In this document: positions 12,441 to 23,829 of the stretch, in pieces | How positions within the stretch are numbered: position 1 is the stretch's first letter | Layout of the letters: every line of letters starts with the position of its first letter | DNA from: Isoetes taiwanensis | Taxonomy: Eukaryota; Streptophyta; Lycopodiopsida; Isoetales; Isoetaceae | Assembly (NCBI GenBank): GCA_021234155.1 | Contig: JAJEKV010000013.1 | Location: 18,661,873 to 18,725,872, forward strand | Direction of reading: 5' to 3' | DNA length: 64,000 bases | Made by a program: the position numbers and the translations under genes | Notes under the pieces: model-generated | Told to the model about the DNA's origin: nothing | The model's database searches: none | What the model saw: the letters and a program-made list of their open reading frames with translations, nothing else

Positions 12441-13630
12441 TAAGGGAAAAAGTGTAAAACAATAATATGGACTTTCAGGATATGCATGAATGACTACTTA
12501 CCTTTTCTTAGGACTATGGATGGCTAATAGTTGCAAAGATAAGGATGCTTATGCGGTTGTCTATGAGTACTTATGTGATGTGGTCACATGAGAGTGAACT
12601 GACTCCTTTGACCTGTCAATGCTCATTCAAATCACTGTCTTTGGCCTTTTGCAAGATTTGCAGTCTGTTGAAAGCTCAAGGCAAGACCCATATGTTATAA
12701 TTATTCATGGGGTCTTGAATCTTGAATGGTGACCAAGAGTTCAAGGACCATGGGACCATGATTCTTGGGTCATTAAAACCTTGTCACTCATTCTTCTTTC
12801 GTGGTGGGCACATGGTTCGTACCATATATATGATTGGGGTTGTAACACCATGGTAGTCTAGCTGCAAAATCCCCAATTGTCTTAACCAGTCAGTGTATGA
12901 TACTGTGTTGGATTTTCTATATACTAGAATTCAAAATACTTTGTTTCACATATAAACTCTGTTTTTCAACCAGTGGTTTCTCATCAGCATACAAGAACTT
13001 GAGTTTTTAGATTTCAATTGAATTTTGAACTCTATGTTTTGTGGTGCCTATCAATCACTCTAATACCAATGTTAAGGCACATGAATGGGGCCCCTTAAGC
13101 CATGAACATGTCCAACCTATCATGCCGCCTTTGGCCATCTATAATGTACAATTTTATACTCAACCTTTTTTCCATGTTAGCCGCCTTTGCTATTGGATTC
13201 CTGCTCACCTTCCTTGCTATGTTGTCTTGATGGTCAAGATTGTGACAATAATCCGTATCTCTTGTTATGGTGGCATTCAACATCCCTATCCCAACACTAT
13301 AATTATATGGTATTACCTATTTTTCTAATAGTCATCTTCAATGCTGGCATTGTCGATTGTACTAATTAAAACAATGCACATGAATGCTTGATGACATTCA
13401 TGGTCACATCACCGTATGAAATTATATTAAGTGGTGATTGTCATCCTTGTTGGTGAATTCGCATTCATTAGTTGTATCCATCTTCATGAAACGGTATATG
13501 AAATTGCAATATCACAATGGCGGCTTCACAAATGGGAACCACTATTTCACTTGTCAAAAATCAAGGAGCACATTGTTTTACTAATGGAATGTGTTGACCA
13601 CCTAAATATCTTGGGTGCCAAGTGGCAAGG
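12440..13630 (-). mobile_element. LTR-like sequence A (LTR plus 5' leader), inverted relative to copy B
   Basis: This sequence is clearly homologous, in reverse orientation, to 35,882-37,290. Both share stretches such as TGGTCACATGAGAGTGA, TTGAAAGCTCAAGGCA and ATGTTATAATTATTCATG in the same order. On the minus strand a degenerate primer site, TGGTATTAGAGT (13,057-13,068), immediately follows the LTR edge. The LTR itself would run from 13,070 (TGTTAAGGCAC on +) to about 13,630, and 12,440-13,056 is leader. The frame 13,041-13,328 spans the junction and is not a gene. No second LTR is visible nearby, so this is a truncated element. The far LTR edge is uncertain. Confidence 0.6.
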
Positions 13631-13639
13631 TTGTTCTCG

Positions 13640-14165
13640 ATGCATAGGTATTGAAGGCCATTAGGGTAATAGCATGGAACATCAATCATCTAACCAATAA
13701 AAGGTTCACGATGGGAGATGTTCTAGCATCAGTCGATATGGAGACATGGGGGAACGAGGAAAGTTGATTACCTGGCATTCCTAGTTTTATCCCTTTACAT
13801 TCCATATGGAACATGAAGGGATGGCGTAATAGAGGATATAGAGGAATGGCATGCTTTGTAAGAAAAGAATTGGCATACGTTAAAATTGTAAGAGATACCA
13901 CGCAGTACATATGGTAGAATTGCTTGGAAAATATAAAAAGTTGTACATTGCTGAATGTTATTTTCCTCCATTAAAAAAGAGTACGTATCTAAAATATAGC
14001 CTGGATATGGATGACCCATTCCAACATTATAAAAAAAGTTGTCTGGACCTTATGTCTACTGGTGACATTATGCTCATATAGGAGATTTTAATGGTAGAAC
14101 TGCAGGAAGACAAGCTACATTGGTTAGTGATGAGGGCGATTCGATATGGATGAAACCCCTTGATT
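13640..14165 (+). pseudogene. LINE endonuclease (APE-type) domain fragment
   Basis: This is a broken N-terminal endonuclease of a LINE ORF2. It contains 'WNINHLTNKRFTMGDVLAS' (about 13,677-13,733), resembling the WNVRGL-type opening block. Next is 'YRGMACFVRKELAYVKI' (13,838-13,888), the GGVALFV..-type block. Near 14,080-14,120 is 'GDFNGRTAGRQATLVSDEG', a match to the catalytic GDFNA(R)T block with Asp and Asn present. Frameshifts separate these blocks. The fragment stops abruptly near 14,165, where minus-strand gag-like sequence begins, so it is truncated rather than continuous with an RT domain. It may be from the same family as the LINE fragments to the left. Confidence 0.75.
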
Positions 14166-15180
14166 AATCTGAGTTGGAGGCTGTGGGGTGGATAAAGAAA
14201 TCAGGATCTTCAAAGGGCAGTAATTGAGAATTAAATAGGGCACAAATAACATCTTTTTCCTCGACTGTTAGCCAGAGTCGTAGACGCAAAACGTCATTGA
14301 TGGGGAGTGGGTCGTCCACAAAACCAGATGCATTGAACCATCTGATGAGGAAAGTATGACACCTTACCTTGACATAGTCCAGGTAACTTGTCGGCTGACG
14401 ATAATCCTGACTAATTTGAGCTGCCAAAACGGTGTAGCGTTCAGTGTTTTATTGAGCCTCTTCAACAGATTGCTCGACCTAATGAAGTTGATGTATCAGG
14501 TCCTGGATCTTATTATCCTTCTTGTCAGCAATGCGCCTGAGTTCTTTGATCTTCTATTGAGCGTGAGTAGCATGAGAAGGTGAAGCACCCATAGAGGAGA
14601 CTTGGGGCTGAAGCCAGCAATTTTCGCGTCATCTATTATTTTCTATTTCACATAATTTTGTAAATGAGCTTCCAAAAACTTAGCCTGAAGTTGGGTAGCA
14701 GTCAACATACCCTCAAGTGTAGTGATGCAAACTTGACACTAATTAGTAGCATGTTGTTGAGCACGAAAGTCGTCTTAAAGTCCTTTGTAGAGTGCCAAGG
14801 CATCCCTAAGAGTCTCCTTTGCATTGAGTTGGGCCGCGAGAGTTTCCACTTGACCTTGGAGAGGAGCATGGAGAGCCTCAAGATTGGCCTTAGCCTCCTG
14901 TTCCTTCCCCGAAGTTCCTCATAGGTGGCCGAGATCTCCATGTTTCGTTTGGAGTTGGTCCTCAAGAAGTGTCGTCGAAAGCATGGGCGGCTTGGAGTTC
15001 TCGCTTTAAAGAATCAGAGGAATCAAGATGATCCCTAATACTATTTATAAGCTTGTCCTCGGGATTCTTGAAGTGCAGAATACAACTTGCAATAGTCTCC
15101 TCATATTTGTATAAGGTCCATGAGAAGGCCGAGGGAGCATGATATTGGGCAAAGATGAGGGTTTGAGGCTCGCGCGATAT
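14164..15180 (-). pseudogene. Coiled-coil, gag-like remnant
   Basis: On the minus strand several frames together suggest one former protein. An N-terminal part rich in Glu, Lys, Ala and Leu is readable between about 15,050 and 14,660, with pieces such as 'LKRELQAAHAF', 'YEELRGKEQEAKANLEALHA' and 'LQGQVETLAAQLNAKETL' (the last two need frame changes). This looks like a long coiled coil. A C-terminal part is 87 codons open (14,427-14,164) and contains 'SYLDYVKVRCHTFLIRWFN' and 'VEEKDVICALFNSQLLPFED'. Coiled-coil proteins of this kind are often gag-like products of plant retrotransposons. I do not recognise the family, and a captured host fragment remains possible. Confidence 0.45.
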
Positions 15181-15186
15181 AGGTGA

Positions 15187-15211
15187 TTTTTTTTTTTTTT
15201 TTTTTTTTTTA
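15187..15211. repeat. Poly(T)/poly(A) run
   Basis: About 24 consecutive T on the + strand. It sits just upstream, in the minus sense, of the coiled-coil remnant. It could be the tail of a separate minus-strand retroposon lying to the right, but no body or target duplication is identifiable. Confidence 0.7.
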
Positions 15212-15794
15212 CAATAACTTGTTGACTCAATTGACAATTAACTTGTCTATGCATGTTACAATTGGCCCGACACATTGAGGATGAGAACAAAGCATGACAA
15301 GCGGAGGACTAGTCGGGGTGAGAAACTAAAGGATATTGGAATGCACAATAAATGCACATCCATGATACAAATATGGTAAGAAGCTGGCGAATAATGGAAA
15401 CATATATTCTTGAAGGTTAGAGACACTCCCTATTATGTATGTTAATGTACATCTACAGCCATGAAATACACCTTGCTTTTAACATCCATATGGCTAAATA
15501 TGGTGACGTGTAAATTAGGACATTATAAAGTCACATATAAACTAGGGTATAATGTTAAACTAACGTGAAACAAATTTTAGGTTAAAAAAAATGACATGAC
15601 AGATCCAATCATGAAGACGATGGCCAGGGGTTAGGGCAGCTGTGGATAGGGACCTCACGGCCATTTGCTGGAACTGACGGTAATAGGTACTGAATCCTTG
15701 CTTATAAGGCAACAGATATGCACGAAAATGGTAATACAGGTTTTGGGCAGCATAGCTTCTATGTGCAGATTGGTGTCCTAATCCCGGTTACAAA
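15212..15794. other. Unassigned AT-rich DNA
   Basis: No coding or repeat signature seen. Confidence 0.4.
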
Positions 15795-16106
15795 ATGGGA
15801 AGGAAGAAGGGTGATCTAAATGCTGCTACAAGAAAGAGGTTAGCAGAAGAAAAGCTGAAAGGAAATGGGGGAAAGAAGATATTTCAATATCACAATTCAG
15901 CTGTGATTCCAACTGTTGATAAGGGAAACACAGTGGGGAAGGATGTAGGAGTGGAAAAAGGGAAGCAGGCTGAGATTGGGGCTGATGGCAAGCCCACAAA
16001 TAATATGGATGATGGAGATTTCACCTACACCAACAAGATTGCAAGCAAAACCATGGAGAATGAGCCTGGACACTCTAGTATTCTTGGACGAAATTCTAAG
16101 GTTTGA
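15795..16106 (+). CDS. Hypothetical 103-residue protein, lysine-rich
   Basis: An uninterrupted frame begins 'MGRKKGDLNAATRKRLAEEK' and is rich in Lys, Gly and Asp. The N-terminal 25 residues are strongly basic and could form a helix or nuclear-targeting segment. There is no recognised domain. The surrounding sequence is AT-rich and without clear transposon features, and no splice sites are obvious. It could be the first exon of a gene, an ORF1-type nucleic-acid-binding product of a retroelement, or chance. The good ATG start and lysine-rich composition slightly favour a real coding remnant. Confidence 0.35.
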   Translation: MGRKKGDLNAATRKRLAEEKLKGNGGKKIFQYHNSAVIPTVDKGNTVGKDVGVEKGKQAEIGADGKPTNNMDDGDFTYTNKIASKTMENEPGHSSILGRNSKV

Positions 16107-17025
16107 TAGATGTAGATGTTTTTTCTTGAAGGATCTACTCAATTTAGATTATGAAGCTTTAGATCAGACCTGATTTATGCCAAAAAGTGGTCTGAGTTTA
16201 GTAACCATTACCTTATAGGCATTAAAATAGATTTATGTCATTTCTGCCTTGGATCTAAAATAGTTCAGATCTAGGAATTGTTATAAATTAGATTTATGGC
16301 ACTTATATGTATAACAGCAAGCATGAACTAGATATATTAGGGCTACTGAATTATTGACAGACTAATGTGGCCTGGTTCATATTTGCTAAACTGACATCTT
16401 CTAATCTTTTGCTTTATGCTTGAATATTGATATAGTGAAGGGGGATAACCTCAAAGAAACCCATGACACCTGCTATCCCATACATGACAACCATTCTGAT
16501 GCTTGTTTTTTGTTCGTGGATGCAGGTAACAGGTTTCTTTGCTCTATACTCAGTATTCGGTTCTATTTGGACTCGTATTTTGGGTTTAGAAACTGATTAC
16601 AAGACTTCTACTATGGTATTTGTTAAAATATTTTATCTAGAACATGGAAAACATTCTGAAACATCAGCTTAGAATGCAATATTGTCTGAGATAAGTCATC
16701 ATTGAAATATATTGAGGTAATCTATTTGATTTTAACATTTGTAATTTATGGATTTGCTGATATAAGGGATGATTATTTGTATAATCTTGTAATTTGAGAT
16801 TGTATTATAGACTTCAAAAGTGTATTCAATTTCTGCTGATATAAGTTCATTAGTCTTTCCTAATGAATAATAGTCGTAAATTAGATTGCATAGAAATAAA
16901 ATGTACCAAGTCTTGGCTTAATCATAATGGCCTGGTTATGGTTAAGGCTGCCAATGGATCTGTTTACTTACCTTTTAAAGGTCTTAAACAGATAGTAGTC
17001 TGTTCTGACGAATAGATTAAAGGGT
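16107..17025. other. Unassigned AT-rich DNA
   Basis: No gene recognised. A 69-codon frame at 16,463-16,672 (+) is hydrophobic at its start but has no family signature. It is not clearly an exon of the preceding ORF. Confidence 0.35.
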
Positions 17026-17045
17026 TTTTTTTTTTTTTTTTTTTT
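17026..17045. repeat. Poly(T) marking a minus-strand poly(A) tail
   Basis: About 20 T on the + strand directly abut the 3' end of a minus-strand reading frame that stops at 17,062. This is the arrangement expected for a retroposed, polyadenylated transcript on the minus strand. Confidence 0.65.
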
Positions 17046-18100
17046 GGAGAAACGGCAGTGATTATATTATATTACATGTAAAAAGGTACATAGTAATACA
17101 AAATACAGAGATGGTGATTTTCAGATGGGCTGCCCTTGTCAAAGTGATGGAAGGAAGAAATGGCGATGACCGAAGAAGTTCTGGGAGGAGGAGATTTATT
17201 ACTTCTTCCCGAACAACAACTAGCAGTTGGCGTGGGTTGGGATGATTCTTCCATAATTTCCCTAATAGCCATGATTTTGGAAGGGGCCTGACTGGAAACA
17301 TGAGAAGGTGAGAGTGGCTAATATGTGGAGACTGTGCTAGGAGCAGGAAGGCAATGTTTAATGATGGCCTGGAAATGGGCACCCATGGCTGAATCAGTAT
17401 TGAAACCTAGTGCTTTCCAAAACCGATCAAGTTCTTCCAGGACTCGCTGAAGCATTAGCTGAGGCCAATCAATGGAATCGTCTAAGTCGATAGCCACAAT
17501 GGCTGTTTTGAAAAAATACCGGTTGATGTGCGTATTTTTTATCGAATGGCCAAAGAATTTGCGCCATAAAAATTTGGCAAAAGATTCATAAGGCTTATTG
17601 GAATTCGTCAGTTTAGTGGAAGTAGCAGAATAAGGAACATCTACATATCCGTGACATCATAATCTTGTAAATCAGACCAGCTCAAAGGGTTGTTTCTGCT
17701 AGCCAATTGAAATACCTGAAAAAGAAGTGCCTGATTAAGGGTGATCTTGGTCCCATCTATGAAAGTCTGGTAGCCTGCATCGGTGCTGACCATCTGGGCC
17801 ATAAACTGTCAGAGTTGCGCCAGATTTGGAATAGGGAGCTCTTGATCCGCAAAAAGGGCAAGACCAGGCGCATGAAGAATAGCCATGGAAAACTAATTGT
17901 TGTGAAGGCGACAACATCCATGGGTGTGGTTGCATGCAGAGTGGTAAAACAAGTAGAGGCGGCCATGGTGAGCAAGAACAAACTTGAGGCGATGGCAGAA
18001 ACAGAAAAGAGCTTGAAGGAATAGGATTTGCATCGGTTTGCAAGAACGTATTTATAAGCATCTTCAAGAAGAATGATCAGAGCCATTGAAGAGGACATAT
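17046..18100 (-). pseudogene. Retroposed gag-like protein of unknown family
   Basis: On the minus strand, frames from about 18,100 to 17,062 give a globular, capsid-like sequence. 'LFADQELPIPNLAQL' comes first, then 'AGYQTFIDGTKITLNQALLF', 'FQLASRNNPLSWSDLQDYD', 'KPYESFAKFLWRKFFGHSIK', 'YFFKTAIVAIDLDDSIDWPQ' and 'RVLEELDRFWKALGF', followed by a Ser/Pro-rich tail. Three or more frameshifts break it. The stop at 17,062 lies about 16 bp before the poly(A). I do not recognise the family; helix-rich segments with Trp and Phe suggest a gag or plant-transposon-associated protein. No endonuclease or RT is attached. Confidence 0.45.
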
Positions 18101-18372
18101 GTCATCATCAGGAAGCCAGAAGGGAAGGCAAAAAATTTCTCTAAGTCCCAAAATTAGGCAGTGGAAGATAATTTGGTAGCTGACACAACAAAGAGGATGA
18201 ATACTGATGTGACACTGCTGTGAAGGCTATTTGGCGTAATTAAGAGAGGCAGCACGAGGAAATTAACGTCTTAATAATGCCAAAAGAAGATAAGGAAAAG
18301 TGACCAAATTTGCGGCATGGTACGATAATCTCCAAGGGAATTATCTTTAATGAAAGAATCGAGACAGGATTA
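18101..18372. other. Left flank of the 13 kb element
   Basis: Unassigned sequence into which the LTR retrotransposon inserted. The + frame just left of the insertion ('IIFNERIETGLG') continues in frame across the empty site into 'WDMCIDVDWARVAYI' at about 31,422-31,467. The target may therefore have been an older coding or transposon remnant. Confidence 0.35.
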
Positions 18373-18377
18373 GGATG
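18373..18377. repeat. Target-site duplication GGATG (left)
   Basis: This 5-bp sequence immediately precedes the LTR start TGTGACGC and is repeated exactly at 31,417-31,421 after the other LTR. Confidence 0.9.
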
Positions 18378-19940
18378 TGTGACGCTCCCTGCTAAATATA
18401 CGGCGCCCGGCCGTACACTCGGCAGGAAATCCCCCGTCCGGCTCAACAACCGCACAGGCCCTTCGTCTACCCCGCACTCAGAGATGATCATAGTGCGGGG
18501 AGGGGACACGAAGGTGTCTTGCGCACCCTTCCCCTATGGGCTCCTATAACAGCGGAAGCGATAAACATGTCAGAACTAGCATCAATAAGACAAATACTAC
18601 CTCGAAGGGTAGTCCATCACATAACTATAAGTGCAAGGACGATAGTCACAAACAGTAAAACATGAGAGCTCCTACCGCGGGTTCACACATAAGGGAGTCA
18701 ATCGATCGGGCTAGGGCCTCAAGATAGAGCGCATCGAATCATAACAATGGCGGGGGGCATAAGACAATGGCTAGGGTTGACCACTCCATCCCCCCTCCCT
18801 CGTGCATACTTTGCAGATGGGCTAGATCAGGCTCTGGCATGACTCTAACCTTCCCCGACACGCAATCCCATGGCATCACCCATCGGGACTACTCCAGTTG
18901 CATCTCCCCGGGTCCCGCCGAGGTAGGAAGGGTTGCATCTCCTTTCCGAGGGTCCTAGAGGCTCGGGCGGGGCTAGAGAATCGCGGGCGACACACGATTC
19001 GTGAACCGATCGAACCCCCAAAAACAAGAGCCAAGCCGTCACTTGCAACTCTTGAGAGGCAGGGGCAACACCTTAGCCCCAGAGGTGTCGGACCCATGCC
19101 CGCCCACAGTAAGTGACCCACCATAAGTCTAGCCCACTATGGGATCCCCGTAGCCCCGCTTCAGGGGATCCTCCCTCCATCTTGCCTCTAGCCCCCGTTG
19201 TGTAGTGTTGAGTCACATCATAGCCTCCATAGTCCGGTGGGTTCCTATGCACAGGCCGCATCTAATAGGAACTAAGGGATCTACACTAGGAGCATACTAC
19301 ATATGGCCCTAGGTCTCTACCCCCCTTCCCAACACAAGAGGAACAGCATGATCAACCATCATCACATAATCATCATGAACAATATCATATGAACATCTTA
19401 ACCTAATCATACATATCTAACTATCAGTTAGGGTTCCTTGATTAGGGTTCAAGGTGTTCAACAAAGGATCTAGGGTGGCTCTACTCTAGACACAAAATGC
19501 TAACCCACCTGGAATGCTAACTTCCAGATGAGCTAACATGAACTCTACTCAACCTACCTCCTCCGGAAGCGCTTCCTCCCATCCCTGGCGTCTCCATGTT
19601 CCTTGACGAGGTTCGAAGACTTGCTCCCTCAACGATCATACACACCTTCCAGGGGCTGCTGCTCCAGGCTAGGCTATGACGAACGGTGCTCGAAACGGGG
19701 TTTCGGGCACTTAGATGAGAGTTCAGGTGCTAGGTCAGGGAAAAAGGTCTAGGGTTAGGGTTAGAGCTAATATAGGTTATCTAAGTTAAGGTAATCCTAA
19801 GGTTGTCTAAGTTAAGTAATTAACTTAGATGTGCACCCCTTGCCACTTTCTAAGGCATACAAGGCTACCTAGGTAGACTTGTATGGTGACGGGTCCAGGA
19901 ATATACGTATTTATAGCGTATATTCCTTTGGAACGTCACA
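18378..19940 (-). repeat. 3' LTR of the 13 kb element
   Basis: 1,563 bp, from TGTGACGCTCC to GGAACGTCACA on the + strand. It is homologous over its whole length to 29,789-31,416. It lacks about 85 bp present in the other LTR near 31,178-31,262. The two LTRs are nearly identical over long stretches but differ in short clustered patches, mostly at CG-rich words. The TATA-containing hairpin is at 19,898-19,926. Confidence 0.95.
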
Positions 19941-19955
19941 TTCTCCCCCCCTTAG
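19941..19955 (-). promoter_or_regulatory. Polypurine tract
   Basis: The minus-strand sequence TAAGGGGGGGAGAA abuts the 3' LTR and would prime plus-strand DNA synthesis. Confidence 0.9.
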
Positions 19956-19956
19956 G

Positions 19957-19978
19957 ACAATGCTGTCCTCAGCATTGT
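19957..19978. repeat. 9-bp-stem hairpin next to the polypurine tract
   Basis: ACAATGCTG-TCCT-CAGCATTGT is a perfect inverted repeat with a 4-nt loop just 5' (sense) of the polypurine tract. Conserved hairpins at this position have been noted in some plant Ty3/gypsy elements; the role is unknown. Confidence 0.8.
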
Positions 19979-20767
19979 GCTAAGGTGACGAGCCTACTCG
20001 ATCCTGCAAAACAACACAAGGCATACACTTAATTTAAACGATCAACTTCCTATTAAAGAGTTAAGTGTCAAAATTTAGGTTATATTTGTACTTATACAAA
20101 ATTATATAGCCCTAACAAGGTTACTTCTTACAATAATTCAAACATTATTATAAGAGTTGTTAGGGTTCATAATCTAAATTATGGTTCCCTCCATCTTCTC
20201 GTAATGCGCTCCACCTCGATACTCCTTCTCACTTGCCTGCACATGGAGCACATTACGTTAGACTAATTAATAAATTGTGGTTTTAGGGGACCACCCCCCT
20301 TACCAATACCTTGCACTCGATCATGGCCCTTTCGGATTTGAGCTTAAGGACCATTTAAGATGATCCCATCATCGCCCATGATCAAGTGCTACCTTGTACT
20401 CGGTTACCCGGTGCCGAGTACCCCTAGTGCATCATGCCCCAAGGGTTTTAAGCTAGGGAACGTCTCACGATCCCATCATCGCACATGATCACTTTGACCT
20501 TCACCATGAGCCCCCTATGGCCAGGTGTGCGACCCCCACATCGTGGCATAGGGAGCATCCGACCGATGTCCCATCATCGCGCACCATGCCTTTCCTCTCT
20601 CTCTCGCATGACCTTATTGGTCATGCGCACCTCTTGGTGCATGTTGCCTAGAGAACGCCTTAACGGCTTATCTCATCATCGCCCACATGTTCCAAGATTC
20701 TGGCATATGTATTCCACTACTAGAATACGTCTGCCAGAACTAGAGGCTAACTAAGAAGCATACTAAG
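19979..20767 (-). other. 3' untranslated region between chromodomain and polypurine tract
   Basis: About 790 bp without an ORF. It contains repeated short words such as CCCATCATCGC(A/C)CATGATC (at about 20,366, 20,474, 20,570 and 20,673 in variant forms). These form a loose tandem series of about 100 bp period. Confidence 0.6.
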
Positions 20768-21022
20768 CTAACCTCCTGATGAGTCGGGGTCGACCAAGTC
20801 GGAGACGACTCGCCCATCAAATTCCTTCATAAAATCTGGGTATTGCTTCTCCAAATCTTGCTTCAATACCCAGGTTGCGTCTTCCACGGGCAAGTGCTTC
20901 CACTTGACCAAATATTGGAGGAACTGAGACCTCCTAGTCTTCTTGAATGACTTATCAAGAAGTAACTCAGGCACAATTTCCACTTGCTCTTCCGTCATTT
21001 CCAACAACGTTGGAGTATCCAA
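20768..21022 (-). pseudogene. Integrase C-terminal chromodomain
   Basis: The last 84 codons of the pol frame. Residues about 38-70 read 'SQFLQYLVKWKHLPVEDATW' and continue 'VLKQDLEKQYPDFMKEF'. This is a chromodomain with the beta-strand YLVKWK and the ATW motif of the methyl-lysine cage region. Chromoviral chromodomains help direct integration, in some families by binding methylated histone H3. An H3-like protein in the same element makes this of special interest. The first cage position is not obviously aromatic ('TRRSQFLQYLVKW'), as in several plant chromoviruses. The domain itself is intact and ends in a natural stop; it is out of frame with the integrase core. Confidence 0.9.
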
Positions 21023-21035
21023 AACCTCCTCAGGG

Positions 21036-21863
21036 TTAGGATTGTGCCTTTTTAATATTGTGAACCTTAAGATGGGCCGGAAGATTCAACTTGTAGGCTT
21101 GGGAGCCCACTCTCTCCAAAATTTTGAACGGACCAGCCCACCTAGGGGCAAGCTTCTTACAACTCCCAATCCGAAGCTTAGCTTGCTTAACCTTAATCTT
21201 CAACCACACGCTATCGCCTACCTCGAACTCTCTTACGGTCCTGTGCTTGTCGGCCACACTCTTTTGCCGACTTCTTGCTGCTAGGAGGTAACCCCTTACT
21301 TCTTCCACCAGCTGCTGCATATCTCCTAGCATCTTTGGGATACTTCCACCTTGACACGGGGATTGTGCCAAGTATGGGGGTTAAGCACGGGTACCCGTAA
21401 TTCACCATGAAAGGAGACATCCGAGATGACTCCCCGCAGCACTATTGTGGCGGAACTCCACCAAGTGGATGTACTCATCCCACTTGGACCGCTTGTTCCA
21501 CACAAAGCTTGAAGCATATCCTCGATGATGCGATTCGTCCTCTCCGTCGACCATCACGTTTTGGGATGATATGCCATGCTCATGGAGAGCTTAAATGTCT
21601 GAATCGTGCTAAAGAGGTCTTGCCAAAAAGGCACTCATAAATTTGGAATCCCTATCCAAATTATCCCCGAGGCATGCCATGGAGTCTAAAAAATCTCCTT
21701 TACAAATAGCTTGGCAAGATCTAATGCGGTGTCCGTGTAGTTCTACAAGGTACAAAATGTGCCATCTTAGATAACTTGTCTCGACAACCATCAATGCATC
21801 CTTGCCTCGAAGAGTTCTAGGGAGTCCGTGATAAAATCCATACTTATGACCTCCACTTAGCAT
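21036..21863 (-). pseudogene. Integrase core, frameshifted
   Basis: Pieces of the integrase catalytic and C-terminal region lie in several frames. Examples are 'KYGFYHGLP' (from a WMDFITDLP-type block), 'ALMVVETSYLRWHILYLVEL' (from LMVVVDRLSKMAHFVP..), and after 21,371 'GPFKILERVGSQAYKLNLP' and 'HLKVHNIKKAQS', the GPF/Y-type module that precedes the chromodomain. The catalytic DDE triad cannot be read in one frame. This region is the most damaged part of pol. Confidence 0.85.
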
Positions 21864-22645
21864 TTGGCACCGCCAATGGCTCTAAGGCACTGGAGGAATT
21901 CGAAGCTGCTCTGCTTTGGTCTGGGCCGACACAAGCGGCATTCCCGAATATATCCGGCTATCGCTTCTTCATCCCTGGCCGAAATAACTACTTGAATCTT
22001 GAAGTAGGTCTTCATAAACCCATGATGCCACGCTATTGGGCTGTTGTGTGTGTCATGAAGAATTAGCTTCCTTACCCCTGATGATTCGGGCACACACAAC
22101 TTATGCTTATGATACAACAGGTTGCCTTCCTTCTTATAATGCTTGAAGGCCTCCTGTTCCTTATCTGTTCTAGCCTCTCTAGAAAGGCTTTCCCATACTT
22201 CCCTGAAATCCCCATCTAATGGCAGGGTCTCCTCAATCTTCTTACCAAACTCACTCGAAAGAGTGGAAATCGCATTGCAATGCGTTCTTGTCTCAAATGG
22301 CCTCCTAGAGAGAGCGTCTGCCACTACATTAAGCTTGCCGGGCTTATATACTATCTCAAAATCATATTCCTCAAGGAATTCCATCCACCTCCTTTGCCTT
22401 AGGTTGAGGAGTGGTTGGGTGAAAAGATACTGGAGGCTCTGGTGATCAGTATCTAACTGAAACTTCCTTCCCAGCAAATAATGCCTCCAAATTCTTAGTG
22501 CCCGGACAATGGCTAACAACTCCTGATCATGGGTTGGGTAGCGTTGCTCGGGGTCGTTCATCTTCTTGGAGTCGTAAGCGACTACTCTTCCTTCTTGCAT
22601 CAAGACTGCCCCTGTTGCTGTCTTGCTTGCATCCGTTGCTACCAA
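21857..22645 (-). pseudogene. RNase H and integrase zinc-finger region
   Basis: An open stretch of 262 codons. RNase H (about residues 1-115) is marked by '[19 protein letters not shown]' (catalytic Asp in TDAS), 'HDQELLAIVRALRIWRHYL' (catalytic Glu) and 'QLDTDHQSLQYLF' (catalytic Asp). 'NVVADALSRRP' closes it. A linker and the integrase HHCC zinc finger follow, with His in 'HDTHNSPIAWHHGFMKTY' and the cysteines in 'IRECRLCRP'. It overlaps the RT frame by a few bases in another phase, so a single frameshift separates it from RT. Apart from that the enzyme region looks well preserved. Confidence 0.9.
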
Positions 22646-23829
22646 CTTATCTTTACTCGGATCCGGAGAACAAGCACTGGAGCTGTTGTTAAGGCCTCCT
22701 TGAGCTTCTCAAAGGAAGCTTGGACTTTCTCTAACCAATGGCTAGTCCAATCCTTAATCTTCTTGGCCTTGGTGAGGTCCGACAAAGGGGACGCCCACTT
22801 AGCAAAGTCCTTCACGAACTTCCTATAATATCCCGCCAACCCGAGAAAGCTTCTTACCTCTGCCACATTCCTTGGAGCTGGCCAATCAATTATTGCTTCG
22901 ATCTTAGATGGATCTGTAGAAATCCCCTCTGCTGTTACCACATGCCCCAAGTATTCCACTCTACCTGTTGCAAAGTGGCACTTGGACAGCTTCCCATACA
23001 ACCGATGACGTCTCAACTTTTCCAATACTTTCCTCAAATGCTGACAATGCTCTTCGATGGATTTGCTGTAGATTAGAATGTCGTCGAAGAAAACAATAAC
23101 AAACTCATCCAAGAAATCCCTGAAGATGTCGTTCATGAGGCACATAAAGGTTGCTGGAGCGTTTGACAATCCAAAGGGCATTACTGTAAACTCAAAATGA
23201 CCATACCGCGTTCTAAAGGCGGTCTTATGGATATCTTCTTCCTTTATTCTTATCTGATGGTACCCTGATCTCAAATCAATTTTAGAGAATACCTTGGCTC
23301 CCTGGAGCTGGTCCATTAAGTCGTCTGCCCTTGGCAATGCATACTTATTCTTAATCGTCTGCTTGTTCAGCTGGCGATAGTCTATGCACATTCTTAAGCT
23401 CCCATCTTTCTTCTTCACGAAGAGTATAGGTGCTCCAAAAGGAGACACGCTTGCTCGAATGAACCCAAGTTCAAGCAATTCCTGAAGCTGCTTCTTGAGC
23501 TCAATCAACTCCGGGGTGCTCATCCTGTAAGGTGCCTTGCTGGTAGGCTTAGCATCTGGAACTAATGTGATCTCACATTCTACACCCCTATAAGGTGGTA
23601 ATTGCCGGATTTCATCCGGGAATACATCCGGGAATACATCCTTAAATTCTGAGATGAGCCTTGCTACTGGCTTGGGCAACTGATTCCCCTTTTGGTCACT
23701 TCCATCCTGCTTATTGGCCTCAATTGCCTCTAACCTCAAAATGTAATCCACCTTATTTCTTTCTATACTTTTCCTTAGCTGCTTCAAAGAAATACACTGC
23801 ATAGAAGAAGCTGCCTTCTTACCTTTCAC
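22639..23829 (-). pseudogene. Reverse transcriptase
   Basis: An open stretch of 396 codons holding a complete Ty3/gypsy RT. Motifs in order: '[20 protein letters not shown]', '[20 protein letters not shown]', '[19 protein letters not shown]', '[20 protein letters not shown]' (first catalytic Asp), '[20 protein letters not shown]' and '[14 protein letters not shown]' (catalytic DD, with FFDD rather than the common YIDD/FIDD). The thumb ends with '[20 protein letters not shown]'. The 5' part has a tandem repeat of VFPD ('[11 protein letters not shown]') where relatives have a single copy. The domain is intact and is the best-preserved coding part of the element. Confidence 0.95.

Noticed and set aside
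13041-13369. 95-codon frame that also appears near 36,153-36,467
   Set aside because: Shared because both lie in copies of one LTR-like sequence; crosses the primer site and LTR edge.
18767-19261. Overlapping frames on both strands in a GC-richer stretch
   Set aside because: They lie inside an LTR and do not persist in the other LTR copy.
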